Part shown: piece by piece, positions 15,735-24,427 of the stretch | Position numbering within the stretch: the first letter of the stretch is position 1 | Layout: every line of letters starts with the position of its first letter | Source of the DNA: DAOUET01 sp034430155 | Lineage (GTDB): Bacteria; Chloroflexota; Anaerolineae; Anaerolineales; UBA4823 | DNA: 53,867 nt | Assembly: GCA_034430155.1 (NCBI GenBank) | Contig: DAOUET010000140.1 | Span: forward strand, 1-53,867 | Direction of reading: 5' to 3' | Made by a program: the position numbers and the translations under genes | The notes under the pieces: model-generated | What the model saw: the letters and a program-made list of their open reading frames with translations, nothing else | Told to the model about the DNA's origin: nothing | Database searches by the model: none

Positions 15735-16475
15735 ATGGCACGTTACCAGGTTATCCTTGCATACGATGGCACCAATTTCCTTGGTTTTCAACGGCAGGCT
15801 AGAGGCCGAACCGTCCAAGGAACAGTGGAGCAGGCATTAAGACAAATCGGCTGGCAAGGAAGAGGGTTGCTAGTAGCTGGACGCACAGATAGGGGAGTGC
15901 ACGCCAGTGGTCAGGTTATTGCTTTTGACCTTGATTGGAGGCATTCTCCCGATGAAATGAAGCGAGCCCTGAACGCCAACCTGCCATCTGATGTGGTAGC
16001 TCGCATCGTGAGGGCTGCGCAATCAGACTTTCAGCCTCGCTTTGATGCTTTATCTCGTCTGTATCAATATCGGTTGTTTTGCGATGAAGTTCGGCAGCCT
16101 TTGAAGGAACGATACGCCTGGCGGGTGTGGCCAGCAGTCGAAATAACTGTTATGAAGCAGGCTGCTAAGCATTTTATCGGCACGTATGATTTTGCTGCAT
16201 TTGGAAAGCCCCCGAAAGACGGAGGCAACACTGTTCGCAGTGTGACTAAAGCGGAATGGTATAAAAGTAATGATGGATTGGTTTTTGAGATCGCGGCGAG
16301 GTCATTTCTGTACCATATGGTCCGGCGTCTGGTAGCCTTATTTGTACAAGTTGGGCAAGGGGAAGTCACACCCGAGAAAGTAAAGGACTATCTGCGAGGT
16401 CGAGAGTCAATCCCTTTTGAAAGGCTTGCTCCGCCGCAAGGCTTACTGCTCCTTGAGGTGATTTATCCCTCGTAA
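15735..16475 (+). CDS. truA: tRNA pseudouridine synthase A
   Basis: The 246-residue protein has the TruA active-site motif GRTDRGVHASGQ with catalytic aspartate D52, plus GFQRQARGRTVQGTVEQAL near residues 18-36. TruA converts uridines 38-40 of the tRNA anticodon arm to pseudouridine, which helps keep reading frame. It has no good ribosome site, and a hairpin ends four bases before its start, so output may be low compared with neighbours. truA between rplQ and rplM is a common Gram-positive-like arrangement. Confidence 0.96.
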   Translation: MARYQVILAYDGTNFLGFQRQARGRTVQGTVEQALRQIGWQGRGLLVAGRTDRGVHASGQVIAFDLDWRHSPDEMKRALNANLPSDVVARIVRAAQSDFQPRFDALSRLYQYRLFCDEVRQPLKERYAWRVWPAVEITVMKQAAKHFIGTYDFAAFGKPPKDGGNTVRSVTKAEWYKSNDGLVFEIAARSFLYHMVRRLVALFVQVGQGEVTPEKVKDYLRGRESIPFERLAPPQGLLLLEVIYPS

Positions 16476-16568
16476 AATCGCCTCGACAAGGTTTCGAGAA
16501 GGAAAATGATGCATAAGAAAGATATTGCAGGTGTATTTAAAACTGCGTGATTTGCGGAGAAAATAACT

Positions 16569-16997
16569 GTGCAAAAAACATATTATCCAAAATCTACAGA
16601 AATTACCAGGGATTGGTATCTTGTGGATGCTAATGGAAAAAACCTAGGTCGTCTGGCTACGCAGATAGCCACCGTATTATTGGGGAAACACAAACCAGAC
16701 TTTACGCCCGGGGTCGACATCGGCGATTTTGTGATCGTGGTAAATGCCGGGCATATCACGGTGACCGGTAACAAGCTTGAAGATAAGATCTATTATCATT
16801 ACACCGGATATCCTAGTGGCTTGAAGGAGATCACATTAAGAAACCAACTCCAGAAACATCCTGAACGCGTTATCCGGAGCGCAGTCTGGGGTATGTTGCC
16901 GCATAACAAGTTGGGAAGGCAATTAATTAAGAAGCTTAAGATTTACGCTGGGCCAGATCATTCTCACGGAGCTCAGCACCCCAAGCTGTTAGAATAG
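16569..16997 (+). CDS. rplM: 50S ribosomal protein L13
   Basis: The start is GTG 16569, after a gcggag site, giving 142 residues. Signatures are DWYLVDANGKNLGRLATQIA, GDFVIVVNAGHITVTGNKLE and the closing LKIYAGPDHSHGAQHPKLLE. L13 is an early binder of 23S rRNA. A 93-base spacer separates it from truA with no clear promoter. It forms the conserved pair with rpsI, which starts 18 bases after it. Confidence 0.98.
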   Translation: MQKTYYPKSTEITRDWYLVDANGKNLGRLATQIATVLLGKHKPDFTPGVDIGDFVIVVNAGHITVTGNKLEDKIYYHYTGYPSGLKEITLRNQLQKHPERVIRSAVWGMLPHNKLGRQLIKKLKIYAGPDHSHGAQHPKLLE

Positions 16998-17015
16998 ATC
17001 AATATTGGAGAAATT

Positions 17016-17411
17016 ATGGCAGTTCAATATTATGAAGGCGTTGGTCGACGGAAGGAAAGTACCGCGCGTGTGCGTTTAATGGCTGGTTCCGGCCAGTTTA
17101 TGGTGAATGAAAAAACGCTTAAGGATTACTTCACCCGACTGGGTGACATGGAGACGATCCTGGTACCTTTCAATGTTACCGGTGAGAATCCAGTTCAATA
17201 TGATGTATCGGTGTTTGTCAGAGGGGGAGGTGTAACTGGTCAAACCGATGCTGTGCAGCTGGGTTTGGCGCGGGCTTTTGTGAAGATGAATCCGGATTTA
17301 AGACCTACATTGCGTAAAGCCGGGGTTTTAACTCGGGATCAACGCATTAAAGAGCGGAAAAAGCCAGGTCTTAAAAGGGCTCGCAAAGCACCAACCTACA
17401 CCAAGCGATAG
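17016..17411 (+). CDS. rpsI: 30S ribosomal protein S9
   Basis: The 131-residue protein ends with the S9 C-terminal tail KKPGLKRARKAPTYTKR, whose last residues reach the P-site tRNA anticodon. The start YYEGVGRRKESTARVRLMAG and the middle GGGVTGQTDAVQLGLARAFV are diagnostic. A ttggagaa ribosome site precedes the ATG. It is the last gene of the ribosomal block; two hairpins follow. Confidence 0.98.
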   Translation: MAVQYYEGVGRRKESTARVRLMAGSGQFMVNEKTLKDYFTRLGDMETILVPFNVTGENPVQYDVSVFVRGGGVTGQTDAVQLGLARAFVKMNPDLRPTLRKAGVLTRDQRIKERKKPGLKRARKAPTYTKR

Positions 17412-17453
17412 TTGAGGCTACTGATTAAATCCAAGCATGAATAAAGGAGGAGA

Positions 17454-17502
17454 GATCTGTGTTGGCATGAGCTTTACTCACAGCAACACAGATCCTGTTT
17501 TC
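17454..17502 (+). terminator. Hairpin after rpsI, probable first terminator
   Basis: An 11-bp perfect stem (17454-17464 with 17484-17494, 19-base loop) is followed by cctgtttt. A strong Shine-Dalgarno-like aaaggagg lies just before the stem at 17444-17450 but leads only to a GTG with three codons (17459-17470). Confidence 0.6.
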
Positions 17503-17533
17503 CCAGAGACGCTTAATCTATTGAATCTATAAT

Positions 17534-17583
17534 ACGCGGAGGATGCTAATGCCAAGTTGGCAGCATTCTCTGCGTTTATTTTT
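17534..17583 (+). terminator. Intrinsic terminator closing the ribosomal block
   Basis: A long hairpin with small mismatches (ACGC 17534-17537 paired with GCGT 17572-17575, with GAG/CTC, ATGCT/AGCAT and GCCAA/TTGGC inside) runs into TTTATTTTT. It is the better of the two terminators between rpsI and mazG. Confidence 0.8.
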
Positions 17584-17605
17584 CATGATCAACAATAATT
17601 GAAAG

Positions 17606-19102
17606 GTGACCAAAGCGAGTTTCACAATGGACACAAGAAATAATACGGTTTCTGGTATTACCATACTTGGCCTTGGCCCCGGTGATCCGGCATTACTCAC
17701 CCGGCAAGCCTGGGAATTACTCAACAAAATTCCTGAAATATACTTGCGAACCCGCCAACATCCAACTGTGGCAGGTTTTCCCATCGAATTAGAGGTGCAT
17801 TCTTTTGATCATCTTTATGAAGATGGGGAGTCTTTTGAAAACGTGTATCAACGCATCGTCAACCAAGTGATTGAATTGGGGAAACGACCAGAAGGGGTTG
17901 TCTATGCAGTGCCAGGACATCCCTTCGTGGCTGAAGCGACCTCGCCTGAAATCGCCCGGCGAGCAGGAGAAGAAAGAATCCCATTGCGTATAGTCGAGGG
18001 TCTCAGTTTCTTAGAGGCGGCTTTCGCGGCCCTGCAAGTCGATCCATTACCGGGTACATCTGTGGTAGATGCTTTTGAATTAGCCCGCGCTCATTGTCCA
18101 GCCTTTCCACCCAGCGCACCTGCAATGATCGCTCAAATCCATTCGCAAAAGGTAGCTGCGGAGGTCAAGCTGACACTTATGGCGGTTTATCCCGACGAAC
18201 ATCCGGTCAAGCTGGTGCATGGGGCTGGAACATCAGGTTACAGAGTAGAATCAATGCCCTTGTATATGATCGATCGCAGCCAAGAGATTGGATTATTAAC
18301 CGCGCTATACCTACCACCTTTGGGAGAGAACACCTCCTTCGAGGCATTTCAAGAACTTGTTGCTCACTTACGCGCCCCGGAAGGTTGTCCATGGGATCGG
18401 GAACAAACCCATCAATCATTACGGCAACATCTTCTGGAAGAAACTTATGAGGTTTTAGCAGCTTTGGATGAGGATGATCCTAGCGCGTTGCAGGAAGAAT
18501 TGGGCGACTTGCTGCTTCAAATTGTGCTACATGCTCAAATTGCCAGTGAATATGGCGAATTCACTATGACCGAAGTATTGCGGGATATCCATGTAAAACT
18601 TATTCATCGACACCCGCATGTCTTTGGAAATGTAAAGATCACAGATAAACAAGGAGTCTTATTGAATTGGGAGCGGTTGAAAGTTGCTGAGCGAGAAGCG
18701 GAAGGCAAGCAAGGGGCAAGTTTGCTCGAAGGTGTGGCAATGGTCTTGCCGGCTTTAGCTCAAGCTCAAGCTTACCAAAAACGGGTCGCCAGAGTAGGTT
18801 TTGATTGGCCAAATGTGCAGGGAGTCATCGACAAAATCGCCGAAGAATTTGAGGAGACCAGAAGCGCTGCTACCCAAGATGAAAGGGCTGCTGAAATTGG
18901 TGATCTATTCTTTGCGGTGGTCAACCTGGCGCGCTGGTTTGATATCGATGCCGAGAGCGCGCTACGTCAGTCCAACGCTCGCTTCTATAAACGTTTCACT
19001 CATCTGGAGGCAGCTGCCCAGAGAGAAGGGCGAGAACTTTCCGATTATTCCCTGGATGAGATGGAGGCATTGTGGCAAGCTGCAAAGCGTGAGGATATAT
19101 AG
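17606..19102 (+). CDS. mazG: Tetrapyrrole methylase-like / MazG pyrophosphohydrolase fusion (YabN type)
   Basis: The 498-residue protein joins an N-terminal SAM-dependent tetrapyrrole-methylase fold (about residues 12-230; ITILGLGPGDPALLTRQAW, YAVPGHPFVAE) to a C-terminal MazG nucleotide pyrophosphohydrolase (about 245-495). MazG metal-binding acidic motifs appear as LLEETYEV near 275 and EELGDLL near 295, with a second copy EEFEETR and EIGDLFF. MazG hydrolyses NTPs, removing aberrant ones. This is the architecture of B. subtilis YabN, whose methylase role is unclear. The start is ambiguous: GTG 17606 (weak gaaag site) or ATG 17627. Confidence 0.93.
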   Translation: MTKASFTMDTRNNTVSGITILGLGPGDPALLTRQAWELLNKIPEIYLRTRQHPTVAGFPIELEVHSFDHLYEDGESFENVYQRIVNQVIELGKRPEGVVYAVPGHPFVAEATSPEIARRAGEERIPLRIVEGLSFLEAAFAALQVDPLPGTSVVDAFELARAHCPAFPPSAPAMIAQIHSQKVAAEVKLTLMAVYPDEHPVKLVHGAGTSGYRVESMPLYMIDRSQEIGLLTALYLPPLGENTSFEAFQELVAHLRAPEGCPWDREQTHQSLRQHLLEETYEVLAALDEDDPSALQEELGDLLLQIVLHAQIASEYGEFTMTEVLRDIHVKLIHRHPHVFGNVKITDKQGVLLNWERLKVAEREAEGKQGASLLEGVAMVLPALAQAQAYQKRVARVGFDWPNVQGVIDKIAEEFEETRSAATQDERAAEIGDLFFAVVNLARWFDIDAESALRQSNARFYKRFTHLEAAAQREGRELSDYSLDEMEALWQAAKREDI

Positions 19103-19166
19103 ATAAGCAAAAAGTTCATCCAGGACGAGCAGCAGCTTCTGTTGGATCGTGATCCTTCCCCTTTGA

Positions 19167-19520
19167 TTACGAGCTTGATTTACGAGCGTTTTCAAAAAGA
19201 CCTTTTTCTGATTCTAATGAGTCTTTCAAGTCTTGCGCACACTTCTGGCTACAGGTGACAAACATCAAATCGTAACCTGCCTCCCGGCTTGGGGATCCTT
19301 TTACCGTAACCAAAGCAACCACCGTTTTATTAGCTAAAGCCAGCGTTAAAGAGACAAACTCACCTTCGTTATCCGAGAGGTCTATGCCTGGATTGGCTTT
19401 AGCCCCAAAAGCGAACACTTCCGCGTCTTGAGGGATGGTTTTCTTACACCACGCACAGGTGTGCAGCAGGGTATTCAGAGAATCAGCGTTTTTGGTGTTT
19501 ATTTTCCTTTTGATGCCCAT
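19167..19520 (-). CDS. Small protein with two cysteine pairs, unknown function
   Basis: This 117-residue protein is not one I recognise. It has C22-x2-C25 near the N-terminus (HTCAWCKKTIP) and C90-x3-C94 near the C-terminus (VTCSQKCAQDL), suggesting a single zinc site of treble-clef or ribbon type, with a hydrophobic beta-rich middle. It lies 71 bases downstream of the tryptophanase gene on the same strand and may share its transcript. No ribosome site is visible upstream, so translation start is uncertain. It is convergent with mazG. Confidence 0.6.
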   Translation of the reverse strand: MGIKRKINTKNADSLNTLLHTCAWCKKTIPQDAEVFAFGAKANPGIDLSDNEGEFVSLTLALANKTVVALVTVKGSPSREAGYDLMFVTCSQKCAQDLKDSLESEKGLFENARKSSS

Positions 19521-19591
19521 AATTTTTAATTTTATAGCAAATCGACATTTTCAGTTCAATCGAGCCCAATTTCCCAGGTTATCTGAAAAGT

Positions 19592-20971
19592 TCATAAAAT
19601 TGGCTCGAAACGAGCCGTAAAATGGCGGAGCAACTGGGTCACATAGGTGAATTTATAACCCTTTACCTTGTCCTTGCGCGCAGCAATACGTGCCATGGTT
19701 TCTACGACGTAATCCAAATGGCTTTGGGTATATACGCGGCGAGGGATGGCGAGCCGAACCAATTCCATTTTGGGGTAAATCATCTCTCCAGTTTCGGGAT
19801 CGGGGTAAGCAAACATAACCGAGCCGATCTCCACGGCACGGATACTTCCTTCTAAATAAAGTTCGACCGCAAGAGCTTGCCCAGGAAATTCGCTCTGAGG
19901 GATCTGGGGAAAGAATCCTCCGGCGTCCAGGTAGACCGCATGTCCTCCCGGAGGCTCGATTATGGGTATGCCTATCTCTAGCAGGCATTCGGCCAGATAA
20001 GCTGTTTGCCCGAGTCTGTAGGAGAGATAATGCTCATCCAAACCCTCTTTTAATCCTACGGCAATAGCGTCCAGATCTCGACCAGCCAAGCCTCCATAGG
20101 TAGGGAAACCTTCTCTTAGGATGAGTTCGTTGCAGACTTGCTGGAAGAGGTCTTCATCGTTCATTGCTAAGAATCCACCTATATTGACAATGGCATCTTT
20201 CTTGGCACTCATGCTAGCTCCATCGGCCAGCGAAAAGATCTGACGAGAGATTTCCAAGGTAGACTTGTCTGCGTTGCCTGGTTCACGCTGTTTAATGAAA
20301 AATGCGTTTTCTGCGTAACGGCAGGCGTCTATGAAAAAAGGAATTCCGAACTCCCGGTATGTTTCTGAAATATGTCGCAAGTTCTCTAACGAAACCGGTT
20401 GGCCGCCACCGGCATTGTTGGTGATAGTGACCATACCCAAGGGAATCTTATCCTGGCCAACTTGTTGGATGAACTCGCGTAGTTTATGCAGGTCCATATT
20501 TCCCTTGAAAGGGTGGCGATTTTGGGGATCGAAGGCTTCATCAACCACCAAATTGACCGGTTGACCTCCGCGAGCGCGGATATTAGCATCGGTGGTATCA
20601 AAGTGCATGTTAGAAGGTACGTATTGGCCTGGTTTAACCAATACCGCACTGAGAATATTCTCCGCAGCACGACCTTGATGTGTGGGGACGAAATACCGGA
20701 AGCCGAATATCTCTTGCATGACTTCGCTCAAATGATAATAAGAGCGAGCGCCGGCGTATGACTCATCACCTGTCATTATTGCAGCCCATTGTGTGTGGCT
20801 CATGGCTCCAGTGCCGGAATCTGTCAATAAATCTATAAAAATATCTTCAGATTTCAGGCCGAACACATTGTAACCTGCATTTTTCAGAGACTGCAACCGT
20901 CCAGCACGGTCAATAAGCTGAATGGGTTCCGTCATTTTTATGCGAAAAGGTTCAGGTGGGTAATGAACCAT
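19592..20971 (-). CDS. tnaA: Tryptophanase (beta-eliminating lyase)
   Basis: At 459 residues this is a full-length PLP-dependent beta-eliminating lyase, with DLLTDSGTGAMSHTQWAAIM, the PLP motif SMSAKKDA (lysine K258) and RHFTARF at the end. The family splits into tryptophanase and tyrosine phenol-lyase. Here D125 (in FDTT) and H450 (in LRHFTA) fall where E. coli tryptophanase has Asp137 and His463, whereas tyrosine phenol-lyase has Thr and Phe. So tryptophan to indole, pyruvate and ammonia is preferred. A ggagg site precedes ATG 20971; there is no visible tnaC leader peptide. Confidence 0.88.
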   Translation of the reverse strand: MVHYPPEPFRIKMTEPIQLIDRAGRLQSLKNAGYNVFGLKSEDIFIDLLTDSGTGAMSHTQWAAIMTGDESYAGARSYYHLSEVMQEIFGFRYFVPTHQGRAAENILSAVLVKPGQYVPSNMHFDTTDANIRARGGQPVNLVVDEAFDPQNRHPFKGNMDLHKLREFIQQVGQDKIPLGMVTITNNAGGGQPVSLENLRHISETYREFGIPFFIDACRYAENAFFIKQREPGNADKSTLEISRQIFSLADGASMSAKKDAIVNIGGFLAMNDEDLFQQVCNELILREGFPTYGGLAGRDLDAIAVGLKEGLDEHYLSYRLGQTAYLAECLLEIGIPIIEPPGGHAVYLDAGGFFPQIPQSEFPGQALAVELYLEGSIRAVEIGSVMFAYPDPETGEMIYPKMELVRLAIPRRVYTQSHLDYVVETMARIAARKDKVKGYKFTYVTQLLRHFTARFEPIL

Positions 20972-20984
20972 TGTCAGCCTCCGG

Positions 20985-21000
20985 TTACATCACGATGTAA
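20985..21000 (-). promoter_or_regulatory. Palindromic operator candidate in the tnaA leader
   Basis: TTACATC and GATGTAA (20985-20991 and 20994-21000) form a perfect inverted repeat with a two-base centre. It lies between the predicted tnaA start point and the ribosome site, where a bound repressor would block transcription. Confidence 0.5.
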
Positions 21001-21015
21001 TTTGGAATCGTTTCC

Positions 21016-21044
21016 AGTGTAGCATGATTTTACTGGAATTCCAA
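21016..21044 (-). promoter_or_regulatory. Promoter for tnaA
   Basis: Read on the minus strand, TTGGAA (21044-21039) and TACACT (21021-21016) are separated by 17 bases, with TGC directly before the -10 giving an extended form. Transcription would start near 21009, about 38 bases before the ATG. Confidence 0.65.
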
Positions 21045-21347
21045 GGAACACACAATTCACATCTAGGCGGGGATGTAGCTATTAATTCAGGTAGTGGCTT
21101 TATTTTGTATAAATGTGAAGGCTGTGCTTAGAATGTGAACTTAAACATCCATCAGGTATAATAACCCCTACAATTTTTCAAAGAAAGCCCTTTGGGGTGT
21201 GGCGAGTGCGCTGGTCAAACCTGCAGCTCAAACTGATAATCTTCTACAGGTCAGGTTCGGAACAGGTAGTGAGTGATAGATCCTGCGATCGTTGGACGCC
21301 TCGGATTTTTTGGTCAATCCTCAAAGATTTCAGAAACCGACTTTAAT
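21045..21347. other. Divergent intergenic region tnaA / hydrolase
   Basis: Beyond the tnaA promoter this stretch has one good plus-strand -10 (see 21135-21162), then about 180 bases of leader before the hydrolase start. The segment 21196-21265 superficially resembles tRNA arms but does not fold into a cloverleaf. No convincing gene is seen. Confidence 0.5.
21135..21162 (+). promoter_or_regulatory. Possible promoter for the glyoxalase II-like gene
   Basis: TATAAT at 21157-21162 is perfect. The best -35 is GTGAAC at 21135-21140 (16-base spacer), a weak match. Transcription would begin near 21169. Confidence 0.45.
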
Positions 21348-21980
21348 ATGCTTACAATCATTTCATTTACGCTTGGTCCGGTTATGACGAATAGTTATTT
21401 GATCTCTGATGCGGATACTGGAGAGGCGGTAGTAATCGATCCTGCTGATGAGGGGCATTTAATCGTTGAAGGGGCAAAGAAGCGCGGTTGGCGGATTACG
21501 AACATTTGGTTGACACATGCTCACTTCGATCATTTAGGAGGTGCCGCCAGCGTGGCTGACGAATCCAGCCCGCCAACACCCGTGGCGCTGCATCCAGATG
21601 ATTACCCACTCTGGCACGCTCAGGGTGGCGCTTTACTCTTTGGCATGCACATTGATCCTGGTCCTGAGCCAAGCATCGATTTACAGCATGGACAGATTTT
21701 GCATCTCGGTAATAACCAATTCGAAGTGCGCCATGCCCCTGGCCATACCAACGGACACGTGATGTTCTACTGCGAAAAAGCCAAGGTACTTTTTTGTGGG
21801 GACGTGATCTTCCAGGGAAGCATTGGCCGAACCGACCTGCCTGGCGGTGATTTTGATACGTTAATCAAGAGTATTAGAACGCAGGTTTTAACCTTGCCAG
21901 ATGATACCCGGTTACTCTGTGGGCATGGACCGGAAACCACAGTAGGAAGAGAAAGATCGTATAATCCTTTCTTAAAATAA
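21348..21980 (+). CDS. Glyoxalase II-like metallo-beta-lactamase-fold hydrolase
   Basis: From ATG 21348 the protein is 210 residues, the usual length for the YcbL-like branch; an upstream GTG at 21273 would add 25 non-conserved residues. The metal motif THAHFDH gives H57, H59, D61 and H62; further ligands fall in PGHTNGH, FCGDVIF and CGHGPET. Such proteins hydrolyse thioesters such as S-lactoylglutathione or related bacillithiol/other thiol adducts. The physiological thiol here is unknown. A hairpin terminator follows, and it is divergent from tnaA. Confidence 0.85.
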   Translation: MLTIISFTLGPVMTNSYLISDADTGEAVVIDPADEGHLIVEGAKKRGWRITNIWLTHAHFDHLGGAASVADESSPPTPVALHPDDYPLWHAQGGALLFGMHIDPGPEPSIDLQHGQILHLGNNQFEVRHAPGHTNGHVMFYCEKAKVLFCGDVIFQGSIGRTDLPGGDFDTLIKSIRTQVLTLPDDTRLLCGHGPETTVGRERSYNPFLK

Positions 21981-22079
21981 CATCCGTGCACATTAACAAT
22001 CACCAATATCAAAGGAAGAAAGGTGTGTAGGTTTATTGGGCGTGTAACGACAAAATAAACCAACATATATCTCGATAAG

Positions 22080-22125
22080 AAGATCTCCTGCTGCTGAAGA
22101 GCCGACAGGAGATCTTGAGATTTTA
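22080..22125 (+). terminator. Terminator after the glyoxalase II-like gene
   Basis: An 11-bp perfect stem (22080-22090 with 22106-22116, 15-base loop) is followed by gagattttatt. The opposite strand has no U-run, so it acts for the plus strand. Confidence 0.7.
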
Positions 22126-22225
22126 TTGAGTTTAGGACTTTCGCAGGTAAAAGATTTGCCTGGGTACCTGGGTGTACTCCGAACACCCGATCACCCAGCG
22201 TAGCTCTAACCGGGAATATCAATTC

Positions 22226-23755
22226 CTATTTAGCATAATCAACGGCGCGGGTCTCGCGGATTACAGTGACCTTTATCTGACCCGGGTATTGCATGGTGTC
22301 CTCGATCTGCTTGGCGATGTCGCGCGCCAAGCGGATTGATTCTAGATCATCTATATCCTCAGGACGAACAAAAATGCGCACTTCACGCCCCGCTTGAAGG
22401 GCGTAGCTCTGGTTGACACCTTTAAAAGAGTTGGCGATCTCTTCCAGGGCGCGGACTCTTTTAATATATTGCTCCAAACTTTCACGCCTGGCTCCAGGCC
22501 GGGCGCCTGAGATAGCGTCGGCAGCTTCAGCGATGATCGCCTCAACGCTTTCCTGCTCTATTTCGTGATGGTGTGAGGCAACCGCATTGACGACTTTTTC
22601 TGGAAGACCATAGCGCTTGGCAAACTCGGCACCAATTTGTGCGTGGGTGCCTTCTATATTGTGATCCATAGCTTTGCCGATGTCATGGAGCAATGCAGAA
22701 AGCTTAGCGATTTCCACGTCTGCACCTAACTCGGCCGCGATCACACCGGCGATTTGAGCCGTTTCGACAGAGTGTGACAACTGGTTTTGCCCATAGGATG
22801 TGCGAAACTTCAAGCGCCCAAGCATTTTTATAACCTCGGGGTGTAAACCGGTCACACCTGCGTCGTAAACAGCTTGCTCACCAGACTCAGCCATTATCCG
22901 TTCCACTTCTTCACGCTCACGTTTTACGATCTTTTCAATGTGGGCTGGGTGAATGCGACCATCCATCACCAGTTTTGCCATGGAACGCACCGCGACCTCC
23001 CGGCGCACTGTGTCGAAACAGGATATCGTAATAGCTTCTGGGGTATCGTCAACGATAACATCGACACCGGCTGCTTGTTCGAAGGCATGGATGTTGCGCC
23101 CATTCCGGCCTATGATGCGACCTTTCATTTCATCAGAGGGGAGAGGCACAAAGGAGGTGGTTACTTCGGAGACGTGCTCGGAGGCGACCCGCTGAATAGC
23201 ACTGGCAATGATTTTTCGGGCGCGGCGTTCCCCATCTCCGCGAGCTTCTGTTTCGATCTGGCGGATGACACGAGCCATATCAGCGCGCGCTTCCTTTTCA
23301 ACTTCGCTGAGCAAGACCTCGCGAGCTTCATCGCTAGTCATATTAGAAATGCGTTCCATCTCTCCCATTATTTGGGCTTGCGTATTCTCTAAATCATTGG
23401 CGCGCTTATCGATGGCGCTTTGACGTTTGTTAAGAGCTTGCTCGCGCCTTTCCAACCTTTCGGCGCGATTATCGATTTCATCCCGTCTTTTTTGAATCCG
23501 ATCCTCTTCTCTATTCAATTCTGCGCGGCGGCGGGCGATCTCTAGGTCTGCCCCTTCCCGGGATTCGAGGGCTTCATCTTTCGACTTTAAGATCAGGTCT
23601 CTAGCTTCTTTTTTAGCAATGGTAAGGATATCTTCTGCTTCTTCACGTTGCCTTTTCTTAACGTTTAGAAGTTGAAGTTGTCTTATCAGAAAGCCTATTG
23701 CTATTCCAACAACTAGAGCAATGGCAATGATAATTAACCACATACCTGCGTTCAT
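22226..23755 (-). CDS. rny: Ribonuclease Y
   Basis: The 509-residue protein has the RNase Y layout: an N-terminal membrane helix (about residues 5-25, WLIIIAIALVVGIAIGFLI), a long charged coiled coil (about 28-150), a KH domain with GRIIGRNGRNIHAFE (from about 210), and an HD domain with H357-D358 in LLHDIGKAMDH. RNase Y is the membrane-anchored endonuclease that starts mRNA decay in many bacteria lacking RNase E. It lies 36 bases downstream of recX on the same strand, so the two are probably one transcript. Confidence 0.97.
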   Translation of the reverse strand: MNAGMWLIIIAIALVVGIAIGFLIRQLQLLNVKKRQREEAEDILTIAKKEARDLILKSKDEALESREGADLEIARRRAELNREEDRIQKRRDEIDNRAERLERREQALNKRQSAIDKRANDLENTQAQIMGEMERISNMTSDEAREVLLSEVEKEARADMARVIRQIETEARGDGERRARKIIASAIQRVASEHVSEVTTSFVPLPSDEMKGRIIGRNGRNIHAFEQAAGVDVIVDDTPEAITISCFDTVRREVAVRSMAKLVMDGRIHPAHIEKIVKREREEVERIMAESGEQAVYDAGVTGLHPEVIKMLGRLKFRTSYGQNQLSHSVETAQIAGVIAAELGADVEIAKLSALLHDIGKAMDHNIEGTHAQIGAEFAKRYGLPEKVVNAVASHHHEIEQESVEAIIAEAADAISGARPGARRESLEQYIKRVRALEEIANSFKGVNQSYALQAGREVRIFVRPEDIDDLESIRLARDIAKQIEDTMQYPGQIKVTVIRETRAVDYAK

Positions 23756-23791
23756 TGGATTACCTCATTAATAACGTTGTTGTTCAAGTTT

Positions 23792-24421
23792 TTAATCGGT
23801 ATATTGTTCTGTCCAAATACGATCTACAATCCTTGAGATGATTTCATAAGGAAAACCGCGGCGGGCCAGATAGCCGCTTAGTTTACGGCGAAATTCCGGT
23901 CTTTCTAGATCCTTTAATTTGCCAGATTGTTTTAAACCTGCGTGATAAGCCAGCTGTTCATCTGGCAAAGTGCCCTTTAGAGATTGGGTGATCACCTGAT
24001 CTGAGACACCTTTACGACGGAGTTCATAAGCAAGCGCTCGATGGCTGCGAGGGCGAAAATCGGCTCTATTCTCCACCCACAATCGCGCGTAGGCTATATC
24101 GTCAACCAGACCACTGCGGTGCAAGCGCTGTAATGCTGACTGGATGATATCCTCGGGAAAACCGTTCTCACTCAATTTCTGTATGACTTCGTGTTCTGTA
24201 CGCATCCGGTAATTAATGAATTTCAAGGCGCGTTGATAAGCAATTTCACGTTCCTCTTCGTCTCGTAATGAAGCGATTTTTTCTTCGCTTAATTCCTGGC
24301 CGACATGTAACCAGCCAGCCACAATGCGCGACAGGCCAAAGGCGAATTCACCATCCAAGTAGATACTGACCCGTTGGGGTTTCCGTTTTTGAATTTTAAT
24401 TGCTGTTATGCGTTGATTCAT
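23792..24421 (-). CDS. recX: Regulatory protein RecX
   Basis: At 209 residues this protein has the repeated three-helix RecX units, for example EREIAYQRALKFINYRMRTE, VIQKLSENGFPEDIIQSALQ and YARLWVENRADFRPRSHRAL. RecX binds RecA filaments and restrains their extension. recA itself is not in the window. A strong intrinsic terminator (24428-24465) sits just in front of the start codon and there is no Shine-Dalgarno sequence, so transcripts reaching recX must read through it or start within it. That makes attenuation plausible. Confidence 0.9.
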   Translation of the reverse strand: MNQRITAIKIQKRKPQRVSIYLDGEFAFGLSRIVAGWLHVGQELSEEKIASLRDEEEREIAYQRALKFINYRMRTEHEVIQKLSENGFPEDIIQSALQRLHRSGLVDDIAYARLWVENRADFRPRSHRALAYELRRKGVSDQVITQSLKGTLPDEQLAYHAGLKQSGKLKDLERPEFRRKLSGYLARRGFPYEIISRIVDRIWTEQYTD

Positions 24422-24427
24422 AATCTT

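Noticed and set aside
19592..20971. Tyrosine phenol-lyase as the identity of the beta-eliminating lyase
   Set aside because: The residues at the two discriminating positions are Asp (D125) and His (H450), as in tryptophanase, not Thr and Phe.
21196..21265. tRNA-like stretch with a D-arm-like GTGGCGAGTGCGC and a T-loop-like GGTTCGGAAC
   Set aside because: No seven-base acceptor stem or five-base T stem can be formed, and the anticodon arm does not pair. Probably chance in a leader region.
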